Shown: positions 29,348-40,935 of the stretch, piece by piece | Numbering within the stretch: the first letter of the stretch is position 1 | How the letters are laid out: every line of letters starts with the position of its first letter | DNA from: Pseudomonas putida | GTDB lineage: Bacteria; Pseudomonadota; Gammaproteobacteria; Pseudomonadales; Pseudomonadaceae | Assembly (NCBI RefSeq): GCF_030159595.1 | Contig: NZ_BSKJ01000002.1 | Span: 1 to 64,000, forward strand | Reading direction: 5' to 3' | DNA length: 64,000 nucleotides | The notes under the pieces: model-generated | The model's database searches: none | Told to the model about the DNA's origin: nothing | Seen by the model: the letters and a program-made list of their open reading frames with translations, nothing else | Position numbers and translations under genes: made by a program

Positions 29348-29391
29348 GGGCTGCTTTGCAGCCCATTCGCGGGCAAGCCCGCTCCCACAGG
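29348..29391 (+). repeat. Hairpin plus single REP element after panC
   Basis: GGGCTGC/GCAGCCC forms a 7-base stem 8 bases after the panC stop. Directly behind it lies a single REP-like palindrome, CATTCGCGGGCAAGCCCGCTCCCACAGG, of the P. putida type. The combination probably protects or ends the panBC mRNA. Confidence 0.8.
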
Positions 29392-29517
29392 CGCCCCCAA
29401 AATCACCCTGCCATACCCATTCCCAGCGCGTGGCCTTTGCCTATAATGATGCCTGCCTGAACCCGGCAATGACTGCCGTGTCCAAGGCATCACCACGCAC
29501 CAAGGGAACCCCGCGCA

Positions 29518-31182
29518 ATGGCGTATTACCGTACTCCCCACGATGTGACGGCCCTGCCCGCCTGGCAGGCGCTTCAGCAACACCGCGACGCCATGCAAGA
29601 CTTCAGCATGCGCGAAGCGTTCGCCGCCGACGCCAAGCGCTTCGACCAGTTCTCCCTGAGCTGCTGCGGCCTGTTCCTGGACTACTCGAAAAACCTGATC
29701 ACCGAACAAAGCCGCGACCTGCTGGTCAATCTGGCCAACGAAGTCGGCCTTCAGGACGCCATCAAGTCGATGTTCGGCGGCGAAATCATCAACGCCTCCG
29801 AAGGCCGCCCAGTGCTGCACACCGCCCTGCGCCGGCCGGTAGGCGACAAGCTCAGCGTCAACGGCGTGAACGTCATGCCGGAAGTACACAAGGTGCTCAA
29901 CCAGATCACCGAACTGGTCGGGCGCATCCACGACGGCCTGTGGCGCGGCTACAGCGAAAAGCCGATCACCGACGTGGTCAACATCGGCATCGGCGGCTCG
30001 TTCCTCGGCCCCGAGCTGGTTTCTGAAGCGCTGCTGCCCTATGCCCAGCGCGGCGTACGCTGCCACTACTTGGCCAACATCGACGGCAGTGAGTTCCACG
30101 AGCTGTCGGCCAACCTGCGCGCCGAAACCACCCTGTTCATTGTCTCCTCCAAGTCGTTCAACACCCTCGAGACGCTGAAAAACGCCATGGCCGCGCGTAC
30201 CTGGTACCTGGCCCAGGGCGGCTCGGAAGCCGAGCTGTACCGCCACTTCATCGCCGTCTCCAGCAACAAGGCCGCCGCCGTGGCCTTTGGTATCCGCGAA
30301 GAGAACATCTTCCCGATGTGGGACTGGGTGGGCGGCCGCTATTCGCTGTGGTCGGCCATCGGCCTGCCGATTGCCTTGGCCATCGGCACAGCCAACTTCA
30401 AGGAACTGCTGTCGGGTGCCTACACCATGGACCAGCACTTCCAGACCGCACCGTTCGACAAGAACATGCCAGTGCTGCTGGCCCTGTTGGGCGTGTGGTA
30501 CGGCAATTTCTGGGGCGCGAACAGCCACGCGATCCTGCCGTACGACCACTACTTGCGCAACATCACCAAGCACCTGCAGCAGCTGGACATGGAGTCCAAC
30601 GGCAAGAGCGTGCTGCAGGACGGTACCCCTGTGAAGACAGACACCGGCCCTGTGATCTGGGGCGGCGTCGGCTGTAACGGCCAGCACGCCTACCACCAGT
30701 TGCTGCACCAGGGCACTCAGCTGATTCCTGCCGACTTCATCGTGCCGGTGGTGAGCTTCAACCCGGTGGCCGACCATCACCAGTGGCTGTACGCCAACTG
30801 CCTGTCACAGAGCCAGGCGCTGATGTTGGGCAAGACCCGCGAAGAAGCCGAAACCGAGCTGCGCAGCAAAGGCCTGAACGAAGCGGACATCGAAAAGCTG
30901 GCCCCGCACAAGGTGATCCCGGGCAACCGCCCGAGCAACACCCTGGTGGTCGAGCGCATCAGCCCGCGCCGCCTGGGTGCGCTGGTGGCGATGTACGAGC
31001 ACAAGGTATTCGTGCAGAGCGTGATCTGGGGTATCAACGCCTTCGACCAGTGGGGCGTTGAGCTGGGCAAGGAGCTGGGCAAAGGTGTTTACCAGCGCTT
31101 GGTCGGCAGCCTGGAAGACAGCGCCGAAGATGGCTCCACCCAAGGCCTGATCAACTACTTCCGCGGCCGTCACCGCGGGTAA
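29518..31182 (+). CDS. pgi: Glucose-6-phosphate isomerase
   Basis: This 554-residue enzyme interconverts glucose-6-phosphate and fructose-6-phosphate. Pgi motifs are seen at [14 protein letters not shown], the SKSFNTLET phosphate loop, the ESNGKS region with catalytic residues, and the [16 protein letters not shown] signature. Pseudomonas uses it mainly in the gluconeogenic direction because the Entner-Doudoroff pathway dominates. It is flanked by REP elements on both sides, so it is probably its own transcription unit. Confidence 0.97.
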   Translation: MAYYRTPHDVTALPAWQALQQHRDAMQDFSMREAFAADAKRFDQFSLSCCGLFLDYSKNLITEQSRDLLVNLANEVGLQDAIKSMFGGEIINASEGRPVLHTALRRPVGDKLSVNGVNVMPEVHKVLNQITELVGRIHDGLWRGYSEKPITDVVNIGIGGSFLGPELVSEALLPYAQRGVRCHYLANIDGSEFHELSANLRAETTLFIVSSKSFNTLETLKNAMAARTWYLAQGGSEAELYRHFIAVSSNKAAAVAFGIREENIFPMWDWVGGRYSLWSAIGLPIALAIGTANFKELLSGAYTMDQHFQTAPFDKNMPVLLALLGVWYGNFWGANSHAILPYDHYLRNITKHLQQLDMESNGKSVLQDGTPVKTDTGPVIWGGVGCNGQHAYHQLLHQGTQLIPADFIVPVVSFNPVADHHQWLYANCLSQSQALMLGKTREEAETELRSKGLNEADIEKLAPHKVIPGNRPSNTLVVERISPRRLGALVAMYEHKVFVQSVIWGINAFDQWGVELGKELGKGVYQRLVGSLEDSAEDGSTQGLINYFRGRHRG

Positions 31183-31195
31183 TCCGATACCTGCA

Positions 31196-31293
31196 CCGGC
31201 CCCTTCGCGGGTAAACCCGCTCCCACAGGTACTGCACAAGTTTGAAGAATTGTGCAGTACCTGTGGGAGCGGGTTTACCCGCGAAGAGGCCGG
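31196..31293. repeat. Inverted REP pair (REPIN) between pgi and acsA
   Basis: Two REP copies in opposite orientation form arms 31196-31239 and 31250-31293. They are complementary at 43 of 44 positions with a 10-base loop. The core is CTTCGCGGGTAAACCCGC followed by TCCCACAGG. Such REP doublets are dispersed by RAYT transposases encoded elsewhere. The perfect symmetry beyond the REP core (TACTGCACAA) is notable. Confidence 0.95.
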
Positions 31294-31380
31294 CACAGGT
31301 TGAACACCTCTCCCAGCTACACTGTCCTATCGAATAGCCGTTGCAGTCCATCGCCCCTTACAAGAGCAGGACCACCCGCC

Positions 31381-33315
<1,935 letters not shown>

Positions 33316-33318
33316 CCG

Positions 33319-34227
33319 GTGGCCATTGCCCATGGCCGCCCTGAACCACAGGTCGCCATGGAAGCCCTTCGCCGCCGCATCGAAACCCAGGTCATGAGCC
33401 TTACCGGGCTGGCCCTCGGCCAGCTCGACCTGGAATCGCCCAAGGGCGATCCCGGACTGTTCGGCCCGCACAGCATCAGTTGGCGGGTACATGGCGACTT
33501 CCCGAGCATGCTGGTCGGCGGCATCAGTGCCCTCATGCTCCAGTTGCTGCATCCACTGGCCTTGGCCGGCGTGTGGGACCACTCCAACTTCCGCGAAGAC
33601 CTGCTCGGCCGCCTGCGCCGCACCAGCCAGTTCATCTCCGGTACTACCTTCGGCGCCACCCGCGATGCCGAATGGCTGATCGACAAAGTGCGCACCATTC
33701 ACCTGCAAGTCACCGGCACCGCGCTGGATGGCCGCCCTTATGCGGCCAGCGACCCAGACTTGCTGACCTGGGTCCATGTAGCGGAAGTCAGCAGCTTCCT
33801 TGCCGCCCACCTCCGTTACCGCAACCCGCACCTCCCTCGCACCGAACAGGATGCCTACTACAATGAGATCGCCCTGATCGCCGAGCGCCTTGGCGCTCGT
33901 GACGTGCCGCGTTCATGCCAGCAGGTCGAGGATTACCTGCAACGTATGCGCCCGCAACTGTATTGCGACACCCGCAGCCATGAGGTGGTCGATATCCTGC
34001 TCGCCGCCCCGGCTCCCAGCCGCCTGGCACAACCGGTAGGCAAGCTGATGCTGCATGCCGGCATCGACCTGCTGCCGGATTGGGCCCAGGCCATGCTCGG
34101 CCTGCAGCACGGCCCCTTGCAGCGGCGTTTGATCCGTCTGGGCCTGCGACGCACCGCGCCGGTATTGCGCTGGGCCATGCGAGACGGCTCGGCGCACCGG
34201 GCCAAACGGCGCATGGGCATCGAATGA
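33319..34227 (+). CDS. Oxygenase MpaB family protein (DUF2236)
   Basis: This 302-residue protein has the DUF2236/MpaB-like fold typical of latex-clearing and mycophenolate-pathway oxygenases. Recognisable stretches are HSISWRVHGDFPSMLVGG, RTSQFISGTTFG and WVHVAEVSSFL with candidate haem-ligand histidines. The substrate is unknown. It starts 4 bases after acsA, so they are likely co-transcribed. The GTG at 33319 is used; an ATG at 33358 (MEALRRRIE) is a good alternative and may be the true start. Confidence 0.8.
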   Translation: MAIAHGRPEPQVAMEALRRRIETQVMSLTGLALGQLDLESPKGDPGLFGPHSISWRVHGDFPSMLVGGISALMLQLLHPLALAGVWDHSNFREDLLGRLRRTSQFISGTTFGATRDAEWLIDKVRTIHLQVTGTALDGRPYAASDPDLLTWVHVAEVSSFLAAHLRYRNPHLPRTEQDAYYNEIALIAERLGARDVPRSCQQVEDYLQRMRPQLYCDTRSHEVVDILLAAPAPSRLAQPVGKLMLHAGIDLLPDWAQAMLGLQHGPLQRRLIRLGLRRTAPVLRWAMRDGSAHRAKRRMGIE

Positions 34228-34305
34228 GGTCAAATGGTCGCCCCTGCGGAACTGATTTAACGTGCCATACTCCAAGCACTCCTGCTTAGACAGACGAAGC
34301 GACAC

Positions 34306-37242
34306 ATGTACAAAGGATTGACTCGCGCCGCTGGCGCAATCGTGGCCCTGGTGGCCCTCTACAGCCTGCTTGGCTTTCTCATTCTTCCCGGTGTCGCACT
34401 GCGTATCGCCAACCAGCAGTTGGCCCAATACGCGACGGTGCCTGCCCACCTCGAACGGATCGAACTCAACCCGTTCAGCCTGGAGCTGACATTATGGGGC
34501 CTGCAAATCGGCGAACCCGGCAAGGAACAGGTCGGTTTCGAACGGCTGTACGCCAACCTCTCGCTCGACAGCCTGTGGACCAAAGCGCTGCACCTGGAGG
34601 CAGTAGAACTCGACAAGCCGCGTAACGAGGTGCTGTTCGCCAAGGACGGCACCCTCAACCTGACCGGTCTGTTCAAGCTGCCAGCCAGTGAGGCCAAACC
34701 TGACGAACCGCCCAGCGAGCCGTTCCCGCTGCGCATCGGTAGCATCAAGCTCATCGACGGCTACCTGCATTTCGAGGACTTGCGCCCCAGCGAGCCGATC
34801 GAGTTCCTCTACGACAATATGAACCTGGAGCTGAAAAACCTCAGCACCTTGCCCGACGACAGTGCCGACATGACCTTGGTGGCCAACGGCCCCAATGGCG
34901 GGCGCATTGATTGGAACGGGACCCTGAGCCTGTCACCGATCGCCTCTGAAGGCACGCTGAAGATCACGGAAGGCAAGATGAAGGCCTTCTGGCCGTATGT
35001 GCGTGATGTTGTGCCACTGGTGCTGGAAGACGGCGTGGTCAGCCTCGACACGCAATACAAGCTTAACCTCGCCAAACAGACCGAGCTGTTGCTGGACAAC
35101 GCCTCCGTACGCATTGCACCGTTCGCCATCAAGGCGCCGGATGGCCGCCCCTTGGCACGCCTGGCCAGCCTGGAGGTGAGCGAAACCTCCGTTGACCTGG
35201 TCAAGCAACAGGTCACCGTAGGCAAAATCCGCAGCGAGAAACTCGAAACCTGGGCTGCGCTGGAAAAAGACGGCCAGCTCGATTGGCAAAAGCTGTTTGC
35301 CAGCCAGCCTACCAAAGCCACGCCGAAGGAAAAGGCAGAGCCGGCTGCCGCCGAGACGACACCTGAGCAGCAAGCCGCCAAAGAGCCGAGCAAGCCTTGG
35401 CAAGTGCTGCTCAAGGACGTGCAATTGCGCAACTACCTGGTGCACCTGGCAGACCGCAGCCAGAAAGAACCGGTAGCCTTGGACATCGGCCCGCTCAACG
35501 CCGACCTGCAAGGCTTCGATAGCCTCAACCAGTCGCCCTTCACGCTCAAACTCGATACGGGCGTAGGCAAGCAAGGCAAGCTGCAGGCGGCCGGTCAGGT
35601 CAACCTGGCGCCGATATGGGCCAAACTGGATGTAAGCACCCGCGACATTGACCTGCGCGTAGCCCAAGCCTACATCAGCCCGTTCATCCTGCTGGAGCTG
35701 CGCAGCGGCATGCTCTCCAGCGACCTCAAGGTCGACCTGAAGAACACCGCACCGCTGGCCTTCAATGTCACTGGCAAGGCCCAGGTGAACCAGCTGCACA
35801 CCCTCGACACCATCAAGAGCCGCGATTTCGTCAAATGGCAGCAGGTGAACGTCGATGGCTTGTCCTATGTACACGGCGATGCGTTGTCGATCGACAAGGT
35901 AACCCTGCTGCAGCCCTATGCGCGGTTCATCATCAACGAAGACCGCACCACCAACATCAACGACCTGTTGATCCCGCAACCGGCAGGCACCCCGGCGCAA
36001 AGCCAGACCAAACCGGCCGCAACCAGCAGCGACAAGCCGCTGGGTATCCACATTGGCCAGATCGACATCAACGATGGCTCGGCCAACTTCGCCGACCTGT
36101 CCCTCACCCCCAACTTCGCCACCGCCGTCCAGCAGCTCAACGGCCAGATCGGCACCATCGACAACCGCAAACCGGTGCCGGCCAAGGTCGATGTCAAAGG
36201 CAAGGTCGACCGCTACGCACCGGTCACCATCAAAGGCGCACTCAACCCCTTCAACCCGCTGGCCAGCCTGGACATCGCCACCAGCTTCAAACGCGTCGAG
36301 CTGACCACCCTGACACCCTATTCCGGCAAGTTCGCTGGCTTCCGCATTCGCAAGGGCCGGCTCAACCTCGACCTGCACTACCTGATTACCAACGGCCAGC
36401 TCAAAGCCGAAAACAAGGTAGTGGTCGAACAGCTGCAGCTGGGCGAAAAAGTCGATAGCCCGGACGCGGTCGATCTGCCAATCCGCCTGGCGGTGGCGCT
36501 GCTGAAAGATACCGAGGGCAAGATCTCGATCGAGCTGCCAGTGTCTGGCGACCTCAACAACCCGCAATTCAGCGTGATGCCGATTGTCTGGCAAACCCTG
36601 CGCAATCTGGTACTGCGCGCAGCACAGGCGCCGTTCAAGTTCATTGGCGGGCTGATTACCGGCGGTGGCTCGGAAGACCTGGGCAACGTGGCCTTCGCCC
36701 CCGGCTCCAGCGAGCTCAGTGGCGATGCCCAGTCATCCCTCGACAAGCTGGCATCCGCGCTGAAAGAGCGCCCGGAACTGCGTCTGGAAATCGAAGGCAC
36801 CAGTGCCCAGGCCAGCGATGGCCCTCTGATCGCCCAGCAGCGCCTGGAGCGTGAATACCAGGCCACCTGGTACAAGATCCTGCAGCGCAGGGGCGACAAG
36901 GTGCCGGCCAATGCCTCGATGCTGGTGGTGGACGACAGCGACAAGCCGGCGATGCTCGAAGGCATCTACCGCACCCGCCTGAAGCAGCAGCCACCTGCCG
37001 AATGGGAGCAACTGGACCGCGACGAACGTACTGCCAAGCTGCGTGAGGCAGTAATCAAGTCGTGGGCCGAGAGCACCGCCTTGCTGCGCACGCTGGGCCA
37101 GGAGCGGGCCAGCAGTATCAAGGATTACCTGGTGGACAAGGGCAAGCTGGAAGATGACCGGGTGTACTTCATCGATACCAGCCTGGGGCAGCCTGAAAGC
37201 GATGGGCGGGTGGTGACGCCGATGCACCTAGACGCAGAGTAA
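34306..37242 (+). CDS. Large AsmA-like DUF748 envelope protein
   Basis: The 978-residue protein has one N-terminal membrane anchor (about 7-29) and then a long periplasmic body. The body consists of repeated AsmA/DUF748-type beta-strand segments such as VGKIRSEKLETWA and IGSIKLIDGYLHFED. The C-terminal 170 residues contain an OmpA-like half (FAPGSSELSGDAQSSLDKLA). Proteins of the wider AsmA/YhdP/TamB group carry phospholipids between membranes; a lipid-transfer role here is an inference from shape only. A Pro/Ala/Lys-rich linker lies near residues 340-365. Confidence 0.82.
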   Translation: MYKGLTRAAGAIVALVALYSLLGFLILPGVALRIANQQLAQYATVPAHLERIELNPFSLELTLWGLQIGEPGKEQVGFERLYANLSLDSLWTKALHLEAVELDKPRNEVLFAKDGTLNLTGLFKLPASEAKPDEPPSEPFPLRIGSIKLIDGYLHFEDLRPSEPIEFLYDNMNLELKNLSTLPDDSADMTLVANGPNGGRIDWNGTLSLSPIASEGTLKITEGKMKAFWPYVRDVVPLVLEDGVVSLDTQYKLNLAKQTELLLDNASVRIAPFAIKAPDGRPLARLASLEVSETSVDLVKQQVTVGKIRSEKLETWAALEKDGQLDWQKLFASQPTKATPKEKAEPAAAETTPEQQAAKEPSKPWQVLLKDVQLRNYLVHLADRSQKEPVALDIGPLNADLQGFDSLNQSPFTLKLDTGVGKQGKLQAAGQVNLAPIWAKLDVSTRDIDLRVAQAYISPFILLELRSGMLSSDLKVDLKNTAPLAFNVTGKAQVNQLHTLDTIKSRDFVKWQQVNVDGLSYVHGDALSIDKVTLLQPYARFIINEDRTTNINDLLIPQPAGTPAQSQTKPAATSSDKPLGIHIGQIDINDGSANFADLSLTPNFATAVQQLNGQIGTIDNRKPVPAKVDVKGKVDRYAPVTIKGALNPFNPLASLDIATSFKRVELTTLTPYSGKFAGFRIRKGRLNLDLHYLITNGQLKAENKVVVEQLQLGEKVDSPDAVDLPIRLAVALLKDTEGKISIELPVSGDLNNPQFSVMPIVWQTLRNLVLRAAQAPFKFIGGLITGGGSEDLGNVAFAPGSSELSGDAQSSLDKLASALKERPELRLEIEGTSAQASDGPLIAQQRLEREYQATWYKILQRRGDKVPANASMLVVDDSDKPAMLEGIYRTRLKQQPPAEWEQLDRDERTAKLREAVIKSWAESTALLRTLGQERASSIKDYLVDKGKLEDDRVYFIDTSLGQPESDGRVVTPMHLDAE

Positions 37243-37257
37243 TCTCTAAAAGCAGGC

Positions 37258-37353
37258 CCGGCCTCTTCGCGGGTAAACCCGCTCCCACAGGGTGCGTGCG
37301 CAGCTCAAGGCCTGTGCAGTACCTGTGGGAGCGGGTTCACCCGCGAAGAGGCC
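37258..37353. repeat. Inverted REP pair (REPIN) after the DUF748 gene
   Basis: REP copies at 37258-37291 and, inverted, 37321-37353 share the CTCTTCGCGGGT and CCCGCTCCCACAGG core seen at 31.2 kb. The 29-base spacer between them is not symmetric here. The element lies between the 3' ends of convergent genes (DUF748 and VOC protein) and could act as a two-way terminator. Confidence 0.92.
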
Positions 37354-37363
37354 AGTACAGGCT

Positions 37364-37777
37364 TCACACCAGCCGCTGCCCCGACACTGCCGGGTGATAC
37401 AGCGGCTGCACCTTGTTCCCCGCCGGGTCCAGCAGGTGGAAGCTACGCGCCCCGTCACCGTGGTTGAACGGCCGGTCCAGCAGCGTCACACCGTGGGCCT
37501 TGAAGTACTGGTACCACGCCTCCAGCTCCTCCACGCTGTCCACAATGAACCCGTAATGGTCCAGGGTCTGCAACCCATTGGACGCCCCTGCCCCACGTCC
37601 CAGCGAAAGGTTGTCGTTACCACAGGTGAGGTACACCAAGTCTTCGTTGGCACGGTTCAACACCTCCATACCCAGCACATCGACATAAAAGCGTTCGCAC
37701 TCCTCCAGATTGGGTACCAGCAAGGCGATGTGACGCAGGCCATTCAGGCGGCCAGGGCGTGCAGGCAATTCGGACAT
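37364..37777 (-). CDS. VOC family protein (glyoxalase/dioxygenase-like)
   Basis: This 137-residue protein has one vicinal-oxygen-chelate fold: paired beta-alpha-beta modules with LRHIALLVPNLEECERFYVDVLGMEV and LDHYGFIVDSVEELEAWYQYFKAHG. His and Glu positions that bind metal in the family are present (LRH-I, LDH-Y). It may be an extradiol dioxygenase-like or a resistance/detox enzyme; the substrate is unknown. It is divergent from a small monooxygenase gene, with a 60-base gap holding a palindrome. Confidence 0.83.
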   Translation of the reverse strand: MSELPARPGRLNGLRHIALLVPNLEECERFYVDVLGMEVLNRANEDLVYLTCGNDNLSLGRGAGASNGLQTLDHYGFIVDSVEELEAWYQYFKAHGVTLLDRPFNHGDGARSFHLLDPAGNKVQPLYHPAVSGQRLV

Positions 37778-37793
37778 TGGCGAAGCTCCATTT

Positions 37794-37803
37794 TTGTATA
37801 CAA
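37794..37803. promoter_or_regulatory. TTGTATACAA palindrome between divergent genes
   Basis: A perfect 10-base palindrome lies in the 60-base gap between the VOC gene and the monooxygenase gene. It resembles operators of FCD-type GntR regulators. It overlaps possible core promoters in both directions (TTGTAT-N17-TTAAAA to the right, TATACA to the left). No regulator gene is adjacent. Confidence 0.45.
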
Positions 37804-37837
37804 TTCACATTAGAATTTAAAACAAAAGGAGAGCCTT

Positions 37838-38140
37838 GTGTATAGCCTGTTTATCAAGACGCGTGTAAAACCCGGTTGTGCCGAGGACTTTCTCGAAGCG
37901 ATCAAGGTCAATGCCGCAGCTTCCGTCGCCAACGAACCAGGCTGCCTGGTCTTCGATGTGTCGCAGGACCGGGCCGACCCGGAGGTTATCTACCTGTACG
38001 AGATCTATCGCGATGACGCAGCGTATGACGCACATACCCAGACCGCACACTTTCGCGACAGCCGCCCACGGGTGGAGCCGCTGATCATTGAGCAGGAATG
38101 CTTCGAAAGCGATGTGATCGCCCTAAACCCCGGCTACTGA
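37838..38140 (+). CDS. Antibiotic biosynthesis monooxygenase (ABM)-domain protein, putative quinol monooxygenase
   Basis: This 100-residue single ABM-domain protein has the usual features SLFIKTRVKPGCAEDFLEAI at the N-terminus and ANEPGCLVFDVSQD, YEIYRDDAAYDAH in the middle. Such small dimeric ferredoxin-like enzymes include YgiN quinol monooxygenase; substrate is not set by sequence. The GTG start at 37838 follows AAAGGAG at good distance. It is divergent from the VOC gene and may share its control. Confidence 0.82.
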   Translation: MYSLFIKTRVKPGCAEDFLEAIKVNAAASVANEPGCLVFDVSQDRADPEVIYLYEIYRDDAAYDAHTQTAHFRDSRPRVEPLIIEQECFESDVIALNPGY

Positions 38141-38149
38141 GCGCAAAAG

Positions 38150-38178
38150 TAAAGCCCCGGCACAGGCCGGGGCTTCGG
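38150..38178 (-). terminator. Terminator of the BON-domain gene
   Basis: AGCCCCGG/CCGGGGCT with a short CACAGG-type loop is followed on the minus strand by TTTACTTTT. It lies about 40 bases beyond the BON gene stop. It could also slow transcription arriving from the monooxygenase gene on the plus strand. Confidence 0.75.
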
Positions 38179-38216
38179 TAGAGGTGGCCAAATCCGTTTG
38201 GCCGACGGAACATCCC

Positions 38217-38567
38217 TTATTCAGACTTCAGGCCATCAGCCGAAACGGCCTGAACGCCTTTGATCTTCTTGGCGATGGCAACAGCCATTTCCTTCTGCGC
38301 ATCGGTAATGGCCACTTCAGACGACAGCGACACCACACCTTTGTTGGTCTCGACTTTAATGTCGCTGCCTGGCACGCCTTTCTCGGTCATCAGGTCAGCC
38401 TTGACCTTGGTGGTGATCCAGGTATCAGAGGTAGCTTCCTTGGCTTTGGTCACCTCACCGGCCGCCAGCGTCATGGGGGCCTGGGTGGACTGTTGGGCGA
38501 ATGCCGCGTTAGCCATGGTCAGGGTCAGAGCGGTAGCAGTAGCGGCAGCAATGGCGAACTTCTTCAT
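38217..38567 (-). CDS. BON-domain periplasmic protein
   Basis: This 116-residue exported protein has a signal peptide of about 24 residues (MKKFAIAAATATALTLTMANAAFA) and one BON domain (TTKVKADLMTEKGVPG...VVSLSSEVAITDA). BON proteins such as OsmY bind phospholipid or protect the envelope under osmotic stress. I start it at 38567, where AGGAGTG lies upstream; a longer frame to 38636 has no ribosome site. A candidate sigma54 promoter precedes it. Function in detail unknown. Confidence 0.85.
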   Translation of the reverse strand: MKKFAIAAATATALTLTMANAAFAQQSTQAPMTLAAGEVTKAKEATSDTWITTKVKADLMTEKGVPGSDIKVETNKGVVSLSSEVAITDAQKEMAVAIAKKIKGVQAVSADGLKSE

Positions 38568-38631
38568 GTGGGTCACTCCTGTTTTTCGAAAGGTCTGCGC
38601 CGTATGTCCTGGCGGCAGGTATGAAGGTAGT

Positions 38632-38647
38632 TGCATGTGCTGTGCCA
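38632..38647 (-). promoter_or_regulatory. Candidate sigma54 promoter of the BON-domain gene
   Basis: On the minus strand TGGCACAGCACATGCA has GG and GC doublets ten bases apart, close to TGGCAC-N5-TTGCW. It resembles the crcZ promoter. The predicted start near 38621 leaves a 54-base leader. Five TGCA motifs lie 95-135 bases upstream (38715-38756), where an enhancer-binding protein would sit. Confidence 0.5.
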
Positions 38648-38784
38648 GCTTTTCCGTTTCTATTTAACTTTTATAAATCAATAATTTAGCAAACACCCAT
38701 TACTTTCAGGGTCGTGCATTTTGCAATCAGCGCGGTAAACCTGCATGCAAGATGCAAGTCCGCAAAAGGTTCCCGTCACCCATG

Positions 38785-38812
38785 AAAAAAGGGCCCCGAA
38801 GGGCCCTTTTCC
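38785..38812 (-). terminator. Rho-independent terminator of pnp
   Basis: AAGGGCCC/GGGCCCTT forms an 8-9 base stem with a CGAA-type loop. On the minus strand it is followed by six T. It lies 20-45 bases after the pnp stop codon and is nearly symmetric, so it may work both ways. Confidence 0.9.
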
Positions 38813-38829
38813 TGTTGCGTGGCAGTCGC

Positions 38830-40935
38830 TTAGACGCCCGAGGCCTTGGCCGCGGCAACGTCCTTGATCGACAGCTTGATACGGCCGCGGTTGTCCACGT
38901 CCAGTACCAGTACTTCAACTTCCTGGCCTTCTTTCAGGATGTCGGTGACTTTCTCGACGCGAGCATCGCTCAGCATGGAGATGTGCACCAGGCCGTCCTT
39001 GCCAGGCAGGATGTTGACGAAGGCGCCGAAGTCGACGATACGCTCAACCTTACCGACGTAGATCTTGCCGATTTCGGCCTCGGCGGTGATGCCCAGGATG
39101 CGCTGCTTGGCAGCATCCGCCGCTTCCTTGGTTTCGCCGAAGATCTTGATCGAGCCGTCGTCTTCGATATCGATCGAAGCCTTGGTCTCTTCGCAGATCG
39201 CGCGAATGGTGGCGCCGCCTTTACCGATGACGTCACGGATCTTGTCGGTGTCGATCTTCATCGCGATCATGGTCGGGGCGTTGGCCGACAGCTCGGTACG
39301 CGACTGACCAATGATCTGGTTCATCTGGCCGAGGATGTTCAGGCGCGCTTCCAGGGCCTGGCCCAGGGCGATTTCCATGATCTCTTCGGTGATGCCGTTG
39401 ATCTTGATGTCCATCTGCAGCGCGGTGACGCCTTTGGCGGTGCCGGCTACCTTGAAGTCCATGTCGCCCAGGTGGTCTTCATCACCCAGGATGTCGGTCA
39501 GAACGGCGAATTTCTCGCCTTCCTTGACCAGGCCCATGGCGATACCGGCAACCGGCGCCTTCATCGGCACACCGGCGTCCATCAGGGCCAGGGAAGCACC
39601 GCAGACCGAAGCCATGGAGCTGGAACCGTTCGACTCGGTGATTTCCGAAACCACGCGGATGGTGTACGGGAACACGTCAGCAGCCGGCAGCATGGCCTGA
39701 ACCGAACGACGGGCCAGACGACCGTGGCCGATTTCGCGACGGCCAGCACCACCCATACGACCACACTCGCCTACCGAGAACGGTGGGAAGTTGTAGTGCA
39801 GCATGAAGGGGTCTTTCTTCTCGCCTTCGAGGGTATCCAGCAGCTGGGCGTCACGGGCAGTACCCAGGGTCGCAACGACCAGTGCCTGGGTTTCGCCACG
39901 CGTGAACAGTGCCGAACCGTGGGTCTTCGGCAGAACACCTACTTCGATGTTCAGCGGACGAACGGTCTTGGTGTCGCGGCCGTCGATACGCGGTTTGCCG
40001 TTGACGATGTTTTCGCGAACGGTGCGGTATTCGATTTCGCCGAAGATTTCTTTGACTTCGGAAGCCGAAGGCTGGCCTTCTTCACCGGAGAACTTGGCGA
40101 TCGCCTGATCGCGCAGCTCGCCCAGGCGCGCATAGCGGTCAGCCTTGACGGTGATGGTGTAGCCCTGCGAAACGCCTTCGCCGAATTCGGCGCGGATGGC
40201 GTTGAACAGTTCAGTGTTGGCAACAGCAGGTTTCCAGTCCCAGGTTGGCTTGCCGGCTTCAGCAGCCAGCTCTTTGACAGCCTGGATAACAGCCTGGAAT
40301 TCGTCGTGGGCGAACAGTACGGCGCCCAGCATCTGGTCTTCGGTCAGCTCTTGAGCTTCCGATTCAACCATCAGCACCGCGTCGGAGGTACCGGCAACGA
40401 CCATGTCCAGGCTGGAGGCAGCCAGTTGCTCATAGGTCGGGTTCAGCAGGTAGCCAGTGCTTTCGTGGAAGGCAACGCGCGCGGCACCGATCGGGCCTTC
40501 GAACGGAATACCGGAAATGGCCAGGGCAGCCGAGGTACCGATCATCGCAGCGATGTCCGGGTCGGTCTTCTTGCTGGTGGAAACCACGGTGCAGACGACC
40601 TGCACTTCGTTCATGAAGCCTTCCGGGAACAGCGGACGGATCGGACGGTCGATCAGGCGCGATGTCAGGGTCTCTTTCTCGGAAGGACGGCCTTCACGCT
40701 TGAAGAAGCCACCCGGGATCTTGCCGGCGGCGTAGGTCTTTTCCTGGTAGTGAACCGACAGCGGGAAGAAGCCCTTGCCTGGATCAGCCTGTTTGGCGCC
40801 TACCACGGTCACCAGCACGGTGACATCGTTGTCCACGGTCACCAGCACAGCGCCGGTTGCCTGACGGGCAATACGGCCCGTTTCGAGAGTAACGGTCGAT
40901 TGACCGAACTGGAAAGTCTTGATTACCGGGTTCAC
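38830..40935 (-). CDS. pnp: Polyribonucleotide nucleotidyltransferase (PNPase)
   Basis: PNPase degrades RNA 3' to 5' with phosphate and is part of the degradosome. The 701-residue protein has two RNase PH domains (about 10-215 and 320-540, the second with [25 protein letters not shown]), then a KH domain (about 555-610) and an S1 domain (about 620-690). It follows rpsO, as in most proteobacteria. The leader contains a long hairpin that fits RNase III/PNPase autocontrol. Confidence 0.97.
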   Translation of the reverse strand: MNPVIKTFQFGQSTVTLETGRIARQATGAVLVTVDNDVTVLVTVVGAKQADPGKGFFPLSVHYQEKTYAAGKIPGGFFKREGRPSEKETLTSRLIDRPIRPLFPEGFMNEVQVVCTVVSTSKKTDPDIAAMIGTSAALAISGIPFEGPIGAARVAFHESTGYLLNPTYEQLAASSLDMVVAGTSDAVLMVESEAQELTEDQMLGAVLFAHDEFQAVIQAVKELAAEAGKPTWDWKPAVANTELFNAIRAEFGEGVSQGYTITVKADRYARLGELRDQAIAKFSGEEGQPSASEVKEIFGEIEYRTVRENIVNGKPRIDGRDTKTVRPLNIEVGVLPKTHGSALFTRGETQALVVATLGTARDAQLLDTLEGEKKDPFMLHYNFPPFSVGECGRMGGAGRREIGHGRLARRSVQAMLPAADVFPYTIRVVSEITESNGSSSMASVCGASLALMDAGVPMKAPVAGIAMGLVKEGEKFAVLTDILGDEDHLGDMDFKVAGTAKGVTALQMDIKINGITEEIMEIALGQALEARLNILGQMNQIIGQSRTELSANAPTMIAMKIDTDKIRDVIGKGGATIRAICEETKASIDIEDDGSIKIFGETKEAADAAKQRILGITAEAEIGKIYVGKVERIVDFGAFVNILPGKDGLVHISMLSDARVEKVTDILKEGQEVEVLVLDVDNRGRIKLSIKDVAAAKASGV

